Assembly (NCBI GenBank): GCA_003104995.1
Contig: PQAO01000010.1
Coordinates: 1 to 48,628, forward strand
Origin: Dehalococcoidia bacterium
GTDB lineage: Bacteria > Chloroflexota > Dehalococcoidia > Tepidiformales > Tepidiformaceae
Direction of reading: 5' to 3'
Length of the DNA: 48,628 nucleotides
The notes under the pieces were generated by a model, which did not search any database, was not told where the DNA came from, and saw nothing but the letters and a program-made list of their open reading frames with translations. Positions 32,773 to 42,156 of this stretch are shown here, piece by piece (positions within the stretch are counted from its first letter, which is position 1; every line of letters begins with the position of its first letter). The position numbers and the translations under genes were made by a program.

Positions 32773-34743
32773 TTACCGCTGCGCCACAGTGACAACATGC
32801 TCGTACGAAAGCAGCAGAACGTCGTCGGCTACCGTGATGCTCTGTCCCGCCGCCCGGGACTGCCCGGTCTGGATGTCGACCTGGTAGAGCGTCACGTCCT
32901 GCGCGTATTCGACCCCCGGCACTGACTGGACCACCGACTGCATCTCGGAGAGGTACAGGTCACGCCCGAACGGCCAGCCAGTGCCGTGCGGGCCCCCGAA
33001 CAGCGGGTCCAGGTACTCCCGGATGCGCTCGGCAACGGCCGCGCGGACATCGTCGGCCCGGCGGTGCCGCTGTACGAGGATCGTCGCCTCGACGGTCACG
33101 CCGACGTACGCGGGGCCATCGACCACGAGCTGCGTGCCCAGGAGCCGCCGTTCATCCAGGAACTGGCGAACCTCTTCAATGAGTTCGGGCGCGGGCTGCA
33201 ACGACTCGACCGTCCGCGGATAGTCGGGCGGCAGGAGTGGCACAATGAGCAGCTCCACCGTCCCGGGCGGGACCGAACTGCCCGCACCGTCCATGCGGAC
33301 CTGGATGCAGCGCGCGCGGGCCACCCGGCGCGAAGCCTCGCGGGCCAGGAACTCATAGTCTGTGGCGGTGATCGCCCGGTCCCTCGTCTTCACTGCTTCG
33401 GGCACGCGCAGTCGCGCCGCGTCGAGCGATTCCGGGTCCAGGCCGCCGGACGCCGGGATTCGGTTCGTGACCTCCGCGATATAGGGAATGGAAGATCGCA
33501 GGACGGTGAGGGTGTTCGCCCCCACGTTCCCGACAATGCCCCCGCCATAGCGGTAGCGGCTGAATCGGAGCGCCGACCCGCGGGCGGGCGTCCGCCCATG
33601 GGCCTGCTCGCGTCCATCCTGTTCGCGGATCGTGGGCCCAAAACGGACGGTGCCGGTCACGCCATCGATGATGTAGTGGCGGTCGTCCGGCCCCGAGTCG
33701 CGGAACGACGCAACCTCCGTCCAGCGCGCCCACTCGTCGTCCGGCTCGAATACATCGAGGTACTCGTCTTCGTTGCGCGGCAGGATGAGCGAATTCTGGA
33801 GCTGGAAGCTCTCCCCCGGGACCCCTGAAGTCTGGCCCACCTGTTCGCTGATCACCAGCGTCGAATGGGTCGCCTGGATCGTGCCGCCAATCGAGGATGG
33901 CTCGACCGTGTTGATGCGGGGCGATGCCGAATACGTCGGCTGGCGGGGCCGCGGCTGCACCACGCGCACCCGCAACCAGTGCAGCTGCAACCGCTGGAGG
34001 ACTCGCGCTTCCATCCCCGCGGCCATGTGTAACACCACCGCGCCGTCGCTGTTCAGCCCGCCCGTTTCGTCGCGCTCGACCATGCACCGCACCCATCCAC
34101 GCGTATCGCCGCACCAGACCTCCCACGCCAGCGGCGGGTCGCGCGGGTCGACTCCGATGCCCTCCACGTTGCAGTCGATCGTGAGTTGGAGCAGATGGTG
34201 GCTGAGGTTTTCGGCGAAGCCGAAGTACAGCGCGTCGCCGGGCAGGGGGACGCGCTGGAATGCGTCGAAGAACTCGCCATCGAGGCCCAGCCGGCCCGTA
34301 TAGTCGGCGTAGTTCACGTCGTCCGATGAGAACAGGCATTGGCGCATGGTCGGTGGCACGATCGCCAGGTCGTGGTCGGTCGTAAAGGTGATCGCTGGCT
34401 GGTCGCCCGCCTGCAACGTCGATACTTCCGTGCCGCGCGGGATGGTGACCGGGCCCGGCTGCGCGGCGGACAGGTGCAGGGTCACGGGGACGGTCGCCGG
34501 GACGGCGTCTTTTAACGTGATCCCCAGCAGGTCCATGAACCGCAGATAGCTCTTTTCGGGCACCCGGTTGAGCCGGAAGAGCATGAGGTCGGTCATCCAC
34601 GCGAACAGCTCGATGAGCGTGACGCCCGGGTCCGATACGTTGTGGTCTGTCCACTCCGGCGTATACCGGGGGATCAGCATCTTGGCCTCGTTGACCAGGT
34701 CCTGGAAGCGCCGGTCGTCAAGTTGGGGATCAGGCAGGGGCAT
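32773..34743 (-). CDS. eCIS baseplate wedge protein (gpJ/gp6-like; Afp11/Pvc11-type, TIGR02243)
   Basis: 656-residue baseplate assembly protein. The start, MPLPDPQLDDRRFQDLVNEA, leads into YTPEWTDHNVSDPGVTLIELFAWMTD (about 27-52), the signature of TIGR02243-type putative baseplate proteins. The middle part matches the baseplate J beta-rich region, with IPRGTEVSTLQ (about 100-110). The final third, with RDRAITATDYEFLARE and RRLLGTQLVV, is the gpJ wedge-like fold. It follows gp25 by about 60 bases and precedes the tail protein I gene by 3 bases. Confidence 0.9.
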   Translation of the reverse strand: MPLPDPQLDDRRFQDLVNEAKMLIPRYTPEWTDHNVSDPGVTLIELFAWMTDLMLFRLNRVPEKSYLRFMDLLGITLKDAVPATVPVTLHLSAAQPGPVTIPRGTEVSTLQAGDQPAITFTTDHDLAIVPPTMRQCLFSSDDVNYADYTGRLGLDGEFFDAFQRVPLPGDALYFGFAENLSHHLLQLTIDCNVEGIGVDPRDPPLAWEVWCGDTRGWVRCMVERDETGGLNSDGAVVLHMAAGMEARVLQRLQLHWLRVRVVQPRPRQPTYSASPRINTVEPSSIGGTIQATHSTLVISEQVGQTSGVPGESFQLQNSLILPRNEDEYLDVFEPDDEWARWTEVASFRDSGPDDRHYIIDGVTGTVRFGPTIREQDGREQAHGRTPARGSALRFSRYRYGGGIVGNVGANTLTVLRSSIPYIAEVTNRIPASGGLDPESLDAARLRVPEAVKTRDRAITATDYEFLAREASRRVARARCIQVRMDGAGSSVPPGTVELLIVPLLPPDYPRTVESLQPAPELIEEVRQFLDERRLLGTQLVVDGPAYVGVTVEATILVQRHRRADDVRAAVAERIREYLDPLFGGPHGTGWPFGRDLYLSEMQSVVQSVPGVEYAQDVTLYQVDIQTGQSRAAGQSITVADDVLLLSYEHVVTVAQR

Positions 34744-34806
34744 GCAAGTCTCCTGAAGGCGTGATTGTAGCGGCTCTCGCCGGAGCCGGGGTTGTTCCGC
34801 GCACCG

Positions 34807-35217
34807 TCATTCGGGCTCTATCAGGTAGAACGGGTAGACCAGCGACCGCCTGTCCTTCGTACTCCGGATCGTGTAGGTCACGGTGATGTTCATCCGGGCG
34901 TTGTCACGGTCTGCCGAATCGGCCGAGACGTCGATGCTCTCGACAGTCACCCGTGGTTCCCACATTCCGAGAGCTTCTTCGACATACCGCCGGGCAAGGC
35001 CCACGGTCTCGGGGCTGTTGGGCGCGAACACGAGTTCGTGGATCCTGCACCCGAAATTCGGGCGCATGACCCGCTCACCGGGGCTCGTGCCGATGATGAT
35101 TGCGATGGCCTCCTCGATCTCCTGGTGGTGCGACGAGATGCCGATACCGCCCGTCGCATCCACCCCGACAGGAAAACGCCAGCCGCGCCCGATAAGGATG
35201 TCGTCGTTCGTACTCAA
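34807..35217 (-). CDS. eCIS baseplate protein, GPW/gp25 family (Afp9/Pvc9-like)
   Basis: 136 residues. Contains the gp25 landmarks GRGWRFPVG near the N-terminus, GTSPGERVMRPNFGCRI (about 43-59) and a WEPRV motif (about 86-90) matching the conserved E-P-R loop that contacts the sheath initiator site. Overlaps the spike gene by 4 bases. Role: nucleates sheath assembly on the baseplate. Confidence 0.93.
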   Translation of the reverse strand: MSTNDDILIGRGWRFPVGVDATGGIGISSHHQEIEEAIAIIIGTSPGERVMRPNFGCRIHELVFAPNSPETVGLARRYVEEALGMWEPRVTVESIDVSADSADRDNARMNITVTYTIRSTKDRRSLVYPFYLIEPE

Positions 35218-36965
35218 TTGATTTGCACCATGGGAGCGCTGATTTTCACCTGGGCGTTGCCTGCAATAGAAATCTGGGCAGCCTTCAATTCGAGCTTTGC
35301 CTGTGCCTGCACCGAGATGTTCGGCGCCGTCACCTTCGCCTCGCTCTTGGCATCGACATTGATCTTGCCGGTCGCCGTGATGTTGATATCGCCGCTCGAC
35401 GCGATCTCGATCTTCTTGGATTGCGTGTCGATGACGATCTTGTTTCCGCCGGACTTGTCGATGAGCTCGATCTTGGCGCTGCTGCTTGAGTCGTCGAACG
35501 TGAGGACATGGCCGGCCGTGGTCTTGAACTGGCGCCGGACCACCTTGCCGTTCTCAACGAGCTTGGCCGTTTGAAGCGGCATCTTATCCTTCCCGTTCCA
35601 CGTCGATCCCAGCACATACGGCGAGTTGAAGTCACCGTCGAGGAACCCGACGACCACCTCGTCGTTGACTTCCGGGAGGATGATCAGGCCGCGATCGGGG
35701 CCGGCCATCGGCGAGACCAGGGGCGCCCATGCGCTCTCGAGATCCTCGGAAAGCCACGGGAACTTCACCTTCACGCGGCCCCCGCCGTCCTTGTCGTTGT
35801 TGTTTGTCACGATCGCCACGGCGAGGTGCCAGGGCGAGGCGGCAGTAGCCTGCCTGCCGTTCGTTCGCGGGTCAGAGAGGAGCAGCGCGGAAAGCGTTCC
35901 CGAGCTCATGCCGCCGACGCTAAACTCCGTGATGTACCCATCCTCAGGCGTATAGGTGTGGCGCGCGCTCGTTACGTAGTAGGTCCCGCTGAAACGGGTA
36001 CCAAGGCCCTGGATGGTGAGCTTGCAGCCTGGTTTCACGTTCGCATCGCCGACGCAGGCGCCGTCGCCGCTCAGGTCAACCGACGAGACGGCATTCAGGG
36101 CGGCGCCGGCCAGCGCCTGGGCCAGGCCGGCATTCGCGACGGCCTGTTCAGTCACCACGAGCTTTGCCGCCGAGGAGAACCCCGATTGCCCGGCGGAACG
36201 CCCATTCGGGAGGCCGGTCGCAGTCGGAGACCACGACGGATTGGTCACGGTCGCCACCGTTGGCCGCTTCCCTACCGGGTCCCAGCCCCGCACTTCGACG
36301 GAGTTGACCTGTGGCGTTGCCGCATGGCGCGGGTGGAACTCCAGGAGCGAGGTCCCCAGCTTGAGCGTCACTGTACCCGCGGAGATAGCCTCCGGCTTCT
36401 CGAACTTCAACTTGCCGTCATCGAATCGCAGGACCAGGCCGTTCCGGTGCGCCCGGTCTCGGAGGAAGTCCCAGTCCGTGGTGTTGGCCTGGAAAACGTG
36501 CTCGTGCTGCACCGAGGTCGATGTCGCCTGGATCGAAAGCCCGCATTCGCCGGCCACGCTTTGTGCGATCTGTGAGTCGGTCTGGTTCAGGAAAGCGCGG
36601 GTCTTCGTGCCACGGTGGAGGCGATGCGACTTGTCGTATCCCCGGACCACCAGGATGGGAGCTGCCACCCTCTCGATGTCCAGCTCGAGCGAGGTGATCT
36701 CCCCGTCGACCAGCTGAACTTCGGTTGTGCCTTGTTTCACCAGGATCGTGACTGCCTTCCCGACCGAGAAGCGGGCATCGTCGGCCCACGCCCACGACGG
36801 CGAGACGTTGAAATGTTCCACAATTCGCAAGGTGAACATGGCCGGCATATGGAGGCTCTGGTCCACCTGAAGCTCGGCCAGCACGTTGAACAGTTCCTGC
36901 GGCGCATCGGAACCCTGCAGCTTCACGCGGAAAAGGACAAGGTCCGGCCGTTCCGGGCTGCTCAC
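35214..36965 (-). CDS. eCIS spike protein, VgrG/gp27-gp5-like (Afp8/Pvc8-type)
   Basis: 583 residues forming the central trimeric hub and spike. Order: phage GPD (gp27-like) domain (about 5-330), gp5 OB-fold (about 380-460) with RVKVKFPWLSED, then a C-terminal tail of alternating polar and hydrophobic residues (about 500-583, for example KIEIASSGDINITATGKI) that would fold as an intertwined beta-helix. There is no extra C-terminal effector domain. Its start overlaps the LysM gene by 4 bases. No PAAR-type tip protein was found beside it. Confidence 0.93.
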   Translation of the reverse strand: MSSPERPDLVLFRVKLQGSDAPQELFNVLAELQVDQSLHMPAMFTLRIVEHFNVSPSWAWADDARFSVGKAVTILVKQGTTEVQLVDGEITSLELDIERVAAPILVVRGYDKSHRLHRGTKTRAFLNQTDSQIAQSVAGECGLSIQATSTSVQHEHVFQANTTDWDFLRDRAHRNGLVLRFDDGKLKFEKPEAISAGTVTLKLGTSLLEFHPRHAATPQVNSVEVRGWDPVGKRPTVATVTNPSWSPTATGLPNGRSAGQSGFSSAAKLVVTEQAVANAGLAQALAGAALNAVSSVDLSGDGACVGDANVKPGCKLTIQGLGTRFSGTYYVTSARHTYTPEDGYITEFSVGGMSSGTLSALLLSDPRTNGRQATAASPWHLAVAIVTNNNDKDGGGRVKVKFPWLSEDLESAWAPLVSPMAGPDRGLIILPEVNDEVVVGFLDGDFNSPYVLGSTWNGKDKMPLQTAKLVENGKVVRRQFKTTAGHVLTFDDSSSSAKIELIDKSGGNKIVIDTQSKKIEIASSGDINITATGKINVDAKSEAKVTAPNISVQAQAKLELKAAQISIAGNAQVKISAPMVQIN

Positions 36966-37624
36966 CGGGCGGGCTCATCGAGCGGGGGGAGCGTCAGCCG
37001 CATCCCCGGGCGGAGCCGCAGCGGGTTGGCAATCCCGTTTGCCTCGGCGATGTGGCGCCAGTGCCGCGATTCTCCATACTCCTCTGCCGCGATCAGGTCG
37101 AGCGTCTCGCGCTGCTGCACCACCCGCGTCCGGTGCCCCGCAACCCCTCCAGATGTCGGGTTCTGGGCCGGGAACCGCCCGGGGTCGTGCACCTGCTTCA
37201 GCGTGATGTCGACTGTGGCGCGGGTGGGCGTGCCATCCTCCAGGAACAGCGTGAACCGCTGCGTCAGGCTCGTTACCACGGCCTCGAACGACCATGCGTT
37301 CCCCCACTCGAACATGCACCGCGGCGGGCGCCCTTTGCTGGTCTTTGAGTCGAGCTTCGCGTCGTTCACCAGTGCGAGGTCCCACAGGTCGTTCGTGTAC
37401 TTCGCTCGGACGTCCTCGCCGCTGTCGTTCGTATCGAAGAAGAGGCTCAGCGTAAGCGCCGCCGGCTTCCCGCCGACGAACTCCAGCGTCGGAATGTTCG
37501 ACCCGCGATCCGGAGCCTCGGCCCAGCCCACCTCCTTCGAGAAGGCGTACTCCGTGGGGTTAAAGAGGCACGAAACGGCCTTGTTCGTGTCCAGGTTGCG
37601 GATGGTTGCCTTCACCAGCGTCAT
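36962..37624 (-). CDS. eCIS LysM-domain tube-initiator/hub protein (Afp7/Pvc7-like)
   Basis: 220 residues. Residues 1-150 are the contractile-injection-system tube-like domain (LFNPTEYAFSKEVGWAEAP is typical), which joins the tube to the spike. Residues about 165-213 are one LysM domain (VQQRETLDLIAAEEYG, then RPGMRLTLPP). Sits between the spike gene (4-nt overlap) and the proline-rich gene. Confidence 0.92.
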   Translation of the reverse strand: MTLVKATIRNLDTNKAVSCLFNPTEYAFSKEVGWAEAPDRGSNIPTLEFVGGKPAALTLSLFFDTNDSGEDVRAKYTNDLWDLALVNDAKLDSKTSKGRPPRCMFEWGNAWSFEAVVTSLTQRFTLFLEDGTPTRATVDITLKQVHDPGRFPAQNPTSGGVAGHRTRVVQQRETLDLIAAEEYGESRHWRHIAEANGIANPLRLRPGMRLTLPPLDEPAR

Positions 37625-37657
37625 ATGCAGCTTTCCTTATACCAGACATGGCGGCTC

Positions 37658-40600
37658 TTACGGCATTCCACGTTCGCGCTCCCGTTCGACCCGCAGGTCG
37701 CGTTTGATCTTCTTCCACACCCGGTCGGCGATCCGGTCGATGTCCATCGCCTCCCCGGGTGTTTCAGCCGGTGCTTCCACGCTGGTGATCGTTCCGGACG
37801 CTTCGTGCGTTTCGCGTTGGACGTTCGCCCGCTGCACGGGCGGTAGAGGCATGTCTGCTACCCGTGGGAGCGACGGCGCGGGTGACACCTGTCGCTGCAG
37901 CGCCGCCTGTGGGCTCTCTGGTGAGGCGACCGTGCCCGGCGCCCGTGACGGGGCGGGCGCCGGAGGTCCGATAGTCGATGGCGGTATGGCGGCGACGCGC
38001 TGGACCGACACCGGGCGGGGTCCAGCCCCGGCCTGGGCCGGTCCCCCGCGCCCGGCGGGAGCCGGAGGGGCCGTTTGCACGGGGAGGGACATGGCTGGGC
38101 GTGAGACGATCGGTTGCGGGTCTGGCGCGGGTGCAGGCGCCTCTACCCGTGGGCGCGTACCGCTCGCCGGTGTGGGCGCAGCTGTGGTGGGCACGGCCCG
38201 TCGAGGCTGCACCGGCGTGCGCTGCACCGCGGGTGTCGTCTCCTGGCCCGTGGCCGGCGCGACCGGAGACGCAGCCTCGGGCGCAGCCATCGCGGGTGTT
38301 TGCCCCGCGACGCGCCTTTCGGGCCCGGGCGCAGATTCTGGCGCTGCCGGCGAACCCACCGGGCCGGGCGGGCGCGGGTGGACCTCCCTGGCTGGCATCC
38401 GCTGCAAGATCGGCGCGCTCACGGCCAGCGGCCGAGGGGAAGCGGAGGGGGCCGTATCCGCCGGCGATGTGGCGGCAGCTGCCTCAGCCCGTGCCATCCG
38501 CCGCTGGGCAAGCGGGAACGGGAACTCGCCTGGCACCGGCCCGCCGGCGCCAGGCGCGACCTCGGTCCGCGGCGCAGCTGGGAGGGGGGCCGGTTCGCCA
38601 GGGCGAGGCGCGGCGGCGGTGGGCGTCAGGCGCGATCCTTGGTGCGCGGTTGCCGCGTCGGGGGCGTTGTCGGGCACTTCTGGCCCGGCTGGAATCCGGC
38701 CTGCCGGGGGGCTGCCGGGGTCGGTGATCCGGGACGCAGACGGTGCTGACCCGTCGCGGACGGCTGCCGCCGGACTGGTCTCCGGTGCGGCGGTGCGGCG
38801 GATCGGGGGCGACAGCGGCATCGGGGCCGGCGTGGTCTCGCCTGATGTGTCCCGCGCGACAGTGCGTTGGTCGCCCATGTCCGGGAGGTCCGTGGCCGGG
38901 GGGAGCTCTGGAGGTGACGGTGCACGCAGCTCAGGTGAGGCGGCCGCTGCTGAGGCCGCGTCGTCCCCCTGTGCGGCGGACTCGGCGACCGGGGAGGGTA
39001 AACCGCCCTGGAGTCCCCCGCGCCGCTGAAGCGGCACTGCTCCGGCCGGCGACGACGCAGGAGGGACGGGCACGCTTTCCCTGAGGGAACTCTCAGGGGT
39101 AATTCCGGGCGATGCCAGCGCCGGCCCTGCGTGCTCGATTTCATCCGGCTGCGGTGAGGCAGCGGGTGTCCCCGCCGGCCGCGTAGCAGACAACTCATAC
39201 GGGGTTGTCCCGGCCGAAACGGGGCCCGCCGGGACCGCCGGCCCTGGCGGCCCTTGCGGGGTGGTGGCCTCCGGCGGTTGGGGTTGCGTTCCTTCCGCTG
39301 TGGGCGGTGTTGTCTCCGCGTGCCGTTGTACCCGCGGTTGCTGCCGCGCTCGTACCGGGCCCGGTGGCGCGGCTTCCGTGGGGAGCGGCGTTGCCGCTGG
39401 GGGCGCCGCTCCCCCCACCCTTCGGGCGTCTGGACCAGCCGCCGGGCCCCCGGCAGGGGTCACAGCTCCCCGCGGTTCCGCGCGAGGACGCTGCTCTTCG
39501 GCGGCGGCTGGTGGCGAGGGCCCTTCGACTGCCCGTTGAGCAGGCGCCGTCTCCGCGGCCATGGAGGGTGGGCTGTCGATCGTGACGGGCGGGGTCGCCG
39601 GGGCTGCTTCTTCGCTCACCGGGCCGGGGGGCGGCTGGACAGCGGCCGCTGCATCCGGGGCCGGGCCTGGCAAAGGCCAACCCGGCGGCTCCGGGGCACC
39701 GTCGTCGGCAAGCGGCTCCAACGCGGGACTTACCTGCTTGGGAGAAGCCGGCGCCGCCGCGCTCGTCGATTCACCCGTGCGTGGTTCGACGATGTGCCGT
39801 TCCACGCGGGGCTCGCGCGGGGAAGGCGCGGGCGGAGATGTGGCACTGCCCGTGGGCCCGGGTTCAACCCTGCGACGTAGCACCCCGCCGGGTTGGCCTG
39901 CGGCGCCTGTTGGCTCGGAGGGAGCTCCGGATGGAGCAACTCGACGGTGGGCCGTGACGGGAGCAGGAGGCGCGCCGGCCGCTTCGGGAGCCCGAGAAGA
40001 TGCGGGAGTCGCTGGAGGCGGCGCTGTTGGCCCGGACCGCCCCGGTTCGCCGGGTTGGCCCGGGGATGGAGGCGTGCCTGGCGCATCCGGCACCACGTTT
40101 GGCGCCGAGCGAGCGACCTCGCTGGTGACGGGTCGGCCTGGAGGTGCGCTCGATGGCGCGTCAACCCGGGGGCGATCATCGGTCGAGCCGCTCGCGGCGG
40201 GTCCCGGGGATGGCGGCAAAGGTGGCTCGGTCTGACGCTGGACCCCGACCCCTGTCTGGGCGGGAGGAGTCGTCGCCTTGGTGGCGCCACCCATACGGTC
40301 GCCGGATGGCGGGGAAGCGGCCTGGCCCTGGCCTCCCGCTGGCTCCGGTGCCGCCCTAGCGCCGGGGCTCGCCGGACTTGTCGATGGCGCGGCGCCGCGC
40401 TGGGTCGGCGGCATTGCAGCCGAAGGACTACCAGGCGTTGGGGAAGGGGATACCGGGTCGGCGGTCCTCCGGCCCACGGTGGGTTCCGGCGTGCCCGGCA
40501 CCGGTGCCTGGGGCGTGGGCCGGGAGCCAGTCGACTGCGGCGCCTCCACGACGGGGAGCGGCGCGGTCGGGGGGCTGGCCTGCGCGTCCGGAGTCAGCGC

Positions 40601-41479
40601 GGCTCCTCCGCCCGGGGGTGGGCTTGCCTGTGGGCTCACGGGCTCACTCCGGGTGCGGCCGCGCGGTGCAGGCCGCCCGGCCTCCGCAGGCGGGCTCCCG
40701 TCCACTGCCCCTGTTTGCCGGACGGGTTCGCTCCTCCGCTGGATGGGGGCGGGCTGGGCCGGCGAGTGGGGTGCGGCGGGTGGCGGACTGCCTTCGGGAG
40801 CGGGGGTGCGCTGGATCGGCGTGGGTGCCGTGCCCGGGTTCGATGGTCCGCCGGTTGGCGGCGCGGAGCCTGCGGGTGGTTCGCCGGGGCTCCCGGTTGC
40901 CGCCGCGGGCCGCCCGGCAGGGATGGAAACCGGCCCCGGCGCCTCCTGGATCCGCGTGCGCCGGCCGGTGCCTCGCTGGGGAGGTGGTTCCGCGGCAGGT
41001 TCTACTGGCATCCCGATCGATTCGAGGTCCGGCGCCGTGTCGCGCTCCAGGGTCTGCGCCTGGAGGATGTCCCAGGCCGACTCCAGGCGGCGGACCCACG
41101 AGCCCGGCCCGTCGTCCGTGGCGGTCTCCGGCGGTGGCTCCGGAGCAGGTTCAGGCTCGACTTCCCGGACCTCACCGGCGGCTGGCTGGAGCGGCGGCGC
41201 GCTGGCGGCTCGTGCCGTGGGCGTCTGCGCTCCCCCCGCTGGCCCGGCCTCGCGATACGTCAGCAAGCTCTGAAGCGAGCCAGCGAAGGAGTCGGATTGG
41301 CGTGCCAGGGCCGCGCTGCCGGCGCCTGGTCTCCTTCCACCCACCAGGGTGTCGTTAACCCCGGCGTTCGCCCCGAGGATGCCTTCGCCGTAGCCCTTCG
41401 CGCGCGCGAAGATGGCGCTCGAGAGGTCCTCTTCCGGGATCTCGACCGAACTCGCGGGGGGCACCGCATCGTCCTGCAT
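37658..41479 (-). CDS. 1273-residue proline-rich eCIS-locus protein of unknown function
   Basis: No recognised domain. Residues 1-80 and about 125-150 may be helical (ESAWDILQAQTLERD); residues about 160-1205 are almost entirely Pro, Ala, Gly, Ser, Thr and Arg and should be disordered. A hydrophobic-Gln-Arg motif recurs, for example IQR at 222 and 246, VQR at 413, 717, 1085, 1159, 1215 and 1220, LQR at 817, 1025 and 1194, with looser R-R-V/T-x-x-P variants between. The C-terminus (about 1245-1273) is a basic amphipathic helix, IDRIADRVWKKIKRDLRVER. It occupies the slot between tube and hub genes. Tape measure, scaffold or cargo carrier are the options; the only large candidate for tail length in view. 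Confidence 0.75.
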   Translation of the reverse strand: MQDDAVPPASSVEIPEEDLSSAIFARAKGYGEGILGANAGVNDTLVGGRRPGAGSAALARQSDSFAGSLQSLLTYREAGPAGGAQTPTARAASAPPLQPAAGEVREVEPEPAPEPPPETATDDGPGSWVRRLESAWDILQAQTLERDTAPDLESIGMPVEPAAEPPPQRGTGRRTRIQEAPGPVSIPAGRPAAATGSPGEPPAGSAPPTGGPSNPGTAPTPIQRTPAPEGSPPPAAPHSPAQPAPIQRRSEPVRQTGAVDGSPPAEAGRPAPRGRTRSEPVSPQASPPPGGGAALTPDAQASPPTAPLPVVEAPQSTGSRPTPQAPVPGTPEPTVGRRTADPVSPSPTPGSPSAAMPPTQRGAAPSTSPASPGARAAPEPAGGQGQAASPPSGDRMGGATKATTPPAQTGVGVQRQTEPPLPPSPGPAASGSTDDRPRVDAPSSAPPGRPVTSEVARSAPNVVPDAPGTPPSPGQPGEPGRSGPTAPPPATPASSRAPEAAGAPPAPVTAHRRVAPSGAPSEPTGAAGQPGGVLRRRVEPGPTGSATSPPAPSPREPRVERHIVEPRTGESTSAAAPASPKQVSPALEPLADDGAPEPPGWPLPGPAPDAAAAVQPPPGPVSEEAAPATPPVTIDSPPSMAAETAPAQRAVEGPSPPAAAEEQRPRAEPRGAVTPAGGPAAGPDARRVGGAAPPAATPLPTEAAPPGPVRARQQPRVQRHAETTPPTAEGTQPQPPEATTPQGPPGPAVPAGPVSAGTTPYELSATRPAGTPAASPQPDEIEHAGPALASPGITPESSLRESVPVPPASSPAGAVPLQRRGGLQGGLPSPVAESAAQGDDAASAAAASPELRAPSPPELPPATDLPDMGDQRTVARDTSGETTPAPMPLSPPIRRTAAPETSPAAAVRDGSAPSASRITDPGSPPAGRIPAGPEVPDNAPDAATAHQGSRLTPTAAAPRPGEPAPLPAAPRTEVAPGAGGPVPGEFPFPLAQRRMARAEAAAATSPADTAPSASPRPLAVSAPILQRMPAREVHPRPPGPVGSPAAPESAPGPERRVAGQTPAMAAPEAASPVAPATGQETTPAVQRTPVQPRRAVPTTAAPTPASGTRPRVEAPAPAPDPQPIVSRPAMSLPVQTAPPAPAGRGGPAQAGAGPRPVSVQRVAAIPPSTIGPPAPAPSRAPGTVASPESPQAALQRQVSPAPSLPRVADMPLPPVQRANVQRETHEASGTITSVEAPAETPGEAMDIDRIADRVWKKIKRDLRVERERERGMP

Positions 41480-41488
41480 CGCTACCTG

Positions 41489-41941
41489 CTATCCCTGGAC
41501 AATCGTGAACTCCTGGAACGCCAGTTCGAGGGTTTCGACCAGTACGGCCGACTGTCCGGTCTGCATCGTCGGGCCGGTCCACTTCACCGGATAGGCGTTG
41601 ATGAGATTCCAACGGAAGACCTCGGTGCCCTTCTTGTCATACAGCACGATCGAGATGTTTTTCTTCTCGCTGCTCTTGGCAGACTTCGTGGCCAGGCGGT
41701 GCAGCCACTGCCAGAGGTGCGTCGAGGAAGTCACCCCGCGCTTGAGCGTCACGTTCGAGAAGCTGCGCCGCCCGGGCAGCTTGTGGATGAAGTCGTTCAC
41801 TCCACCTTCCTGGTATTCGAAGACATCAACTTTCGCTTCGAGCCCGGAGCAGTCCGTGAACTTCGCTTCCTGCACGCCTTCGATTTCGACCGTGAAGTGG
41901 AAGCCGATCCAGGGGTCGGTGGTCGATCCAAGCTCAACCAT
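41489..41941 (-). CDS. eCIS tail tube protein 2 (gp19 family, Afp5-like)
   Basis: 150 residues of the T4 gp19/Hcp-like inner tube fold. Landmarks: FTVEIEGVQEAKFTDCSGLEAKVDVFEY, HKLPGRRSFSNVTLKRGVT (about 49-67), and LINAYPVKWTGP (about 113-124). It is a divergent paralogue of the tube protein at 42568-43017, sharing LPGR/IPGR-x-x-F-x-x-V-T-L-K-R-G-V-T and the L-I-N-x-x-P-x-K turn. Stop is 10 bases before the proline-rich gene's start. By position it may be the hub-proximal tube ring. Confidence 0.93.
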   Translation of the reverse strand: MVELGSTTDPWIGFHFTVEIEGVQEAKFTDCSGLEAKVDVFEYQEGGVNDFIHKLPGRRSFSNVTLKRGVTSSTHLWQWLHRLATKSAKSSEKKNISIVLYDKKGTEVFRWNLINAYPVKWTGPTMQTGQSAVLVETLELAFQEFTIVQG

Positions 41942-42156
41942 CAGTGCGCCTCCTGGGCCGCATCGGCCAGTCTCCTGTTAATGTCGGCCACCTGGTCCAC
42001 CCAGAGCCGCCTGTCCCGGTGTTCCAATTCCATCAGAGTTCCTGGCGGCCAATGGAAGTGGTAGGCGAGATAGGCTACCTCCTCGTTGAGCCGTTCGAGG
42101 GGGTAGCCAACTATCCCCCCAGGCGTGAAATGTCCACATCGATGGGGGTTGAGCAT
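41941..42156 (-). CDS. Small eCIS protein (DUF6760-like)
   Basis: 71 residues from the only ATG in frame. The conserved part starts at VGYPLERLNEEVAYLAYHFHWP (about 16-37), followed by a LEHRDRRLWVDQV helix. Similar small eCIS proteins usually begin right at M-(I/V)-G-Y-P-L; here that Met position is an ATA codon, so either the protein has about 14 extra N-terminal residues (46-nt overlap with the gene before) or an unusual start is used. Overlaps the tube 2 start by 1 base. Likely an assembly or tube-sheath accessory protein. Confidence 0.8.
   Translation of the reverse strand: MLNPHRCGHFTPGGIVGYPLERLNEEVAYLAYHFHWPPGTLMELEHRDRRLWVDQVADINRRLADAAQEAH

Noticed and set aside
36615..39029. 804-codon plus-strand open frame opposite the spike, LysM and proline-rich genes
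   Set aside because: Arg/Gly/Ala-rich low-complexity shadow of the minus-strand genes; spans several real genes and shows no domain.
39893..42064. 723-codon plus-strand open frame opposite the proline-rich and tube genes
   Set aside because: Trp/Arg/Gly-rich antisense of Pro/Ala codons; crosses real gene boundaries including two recognised eCIS genes.
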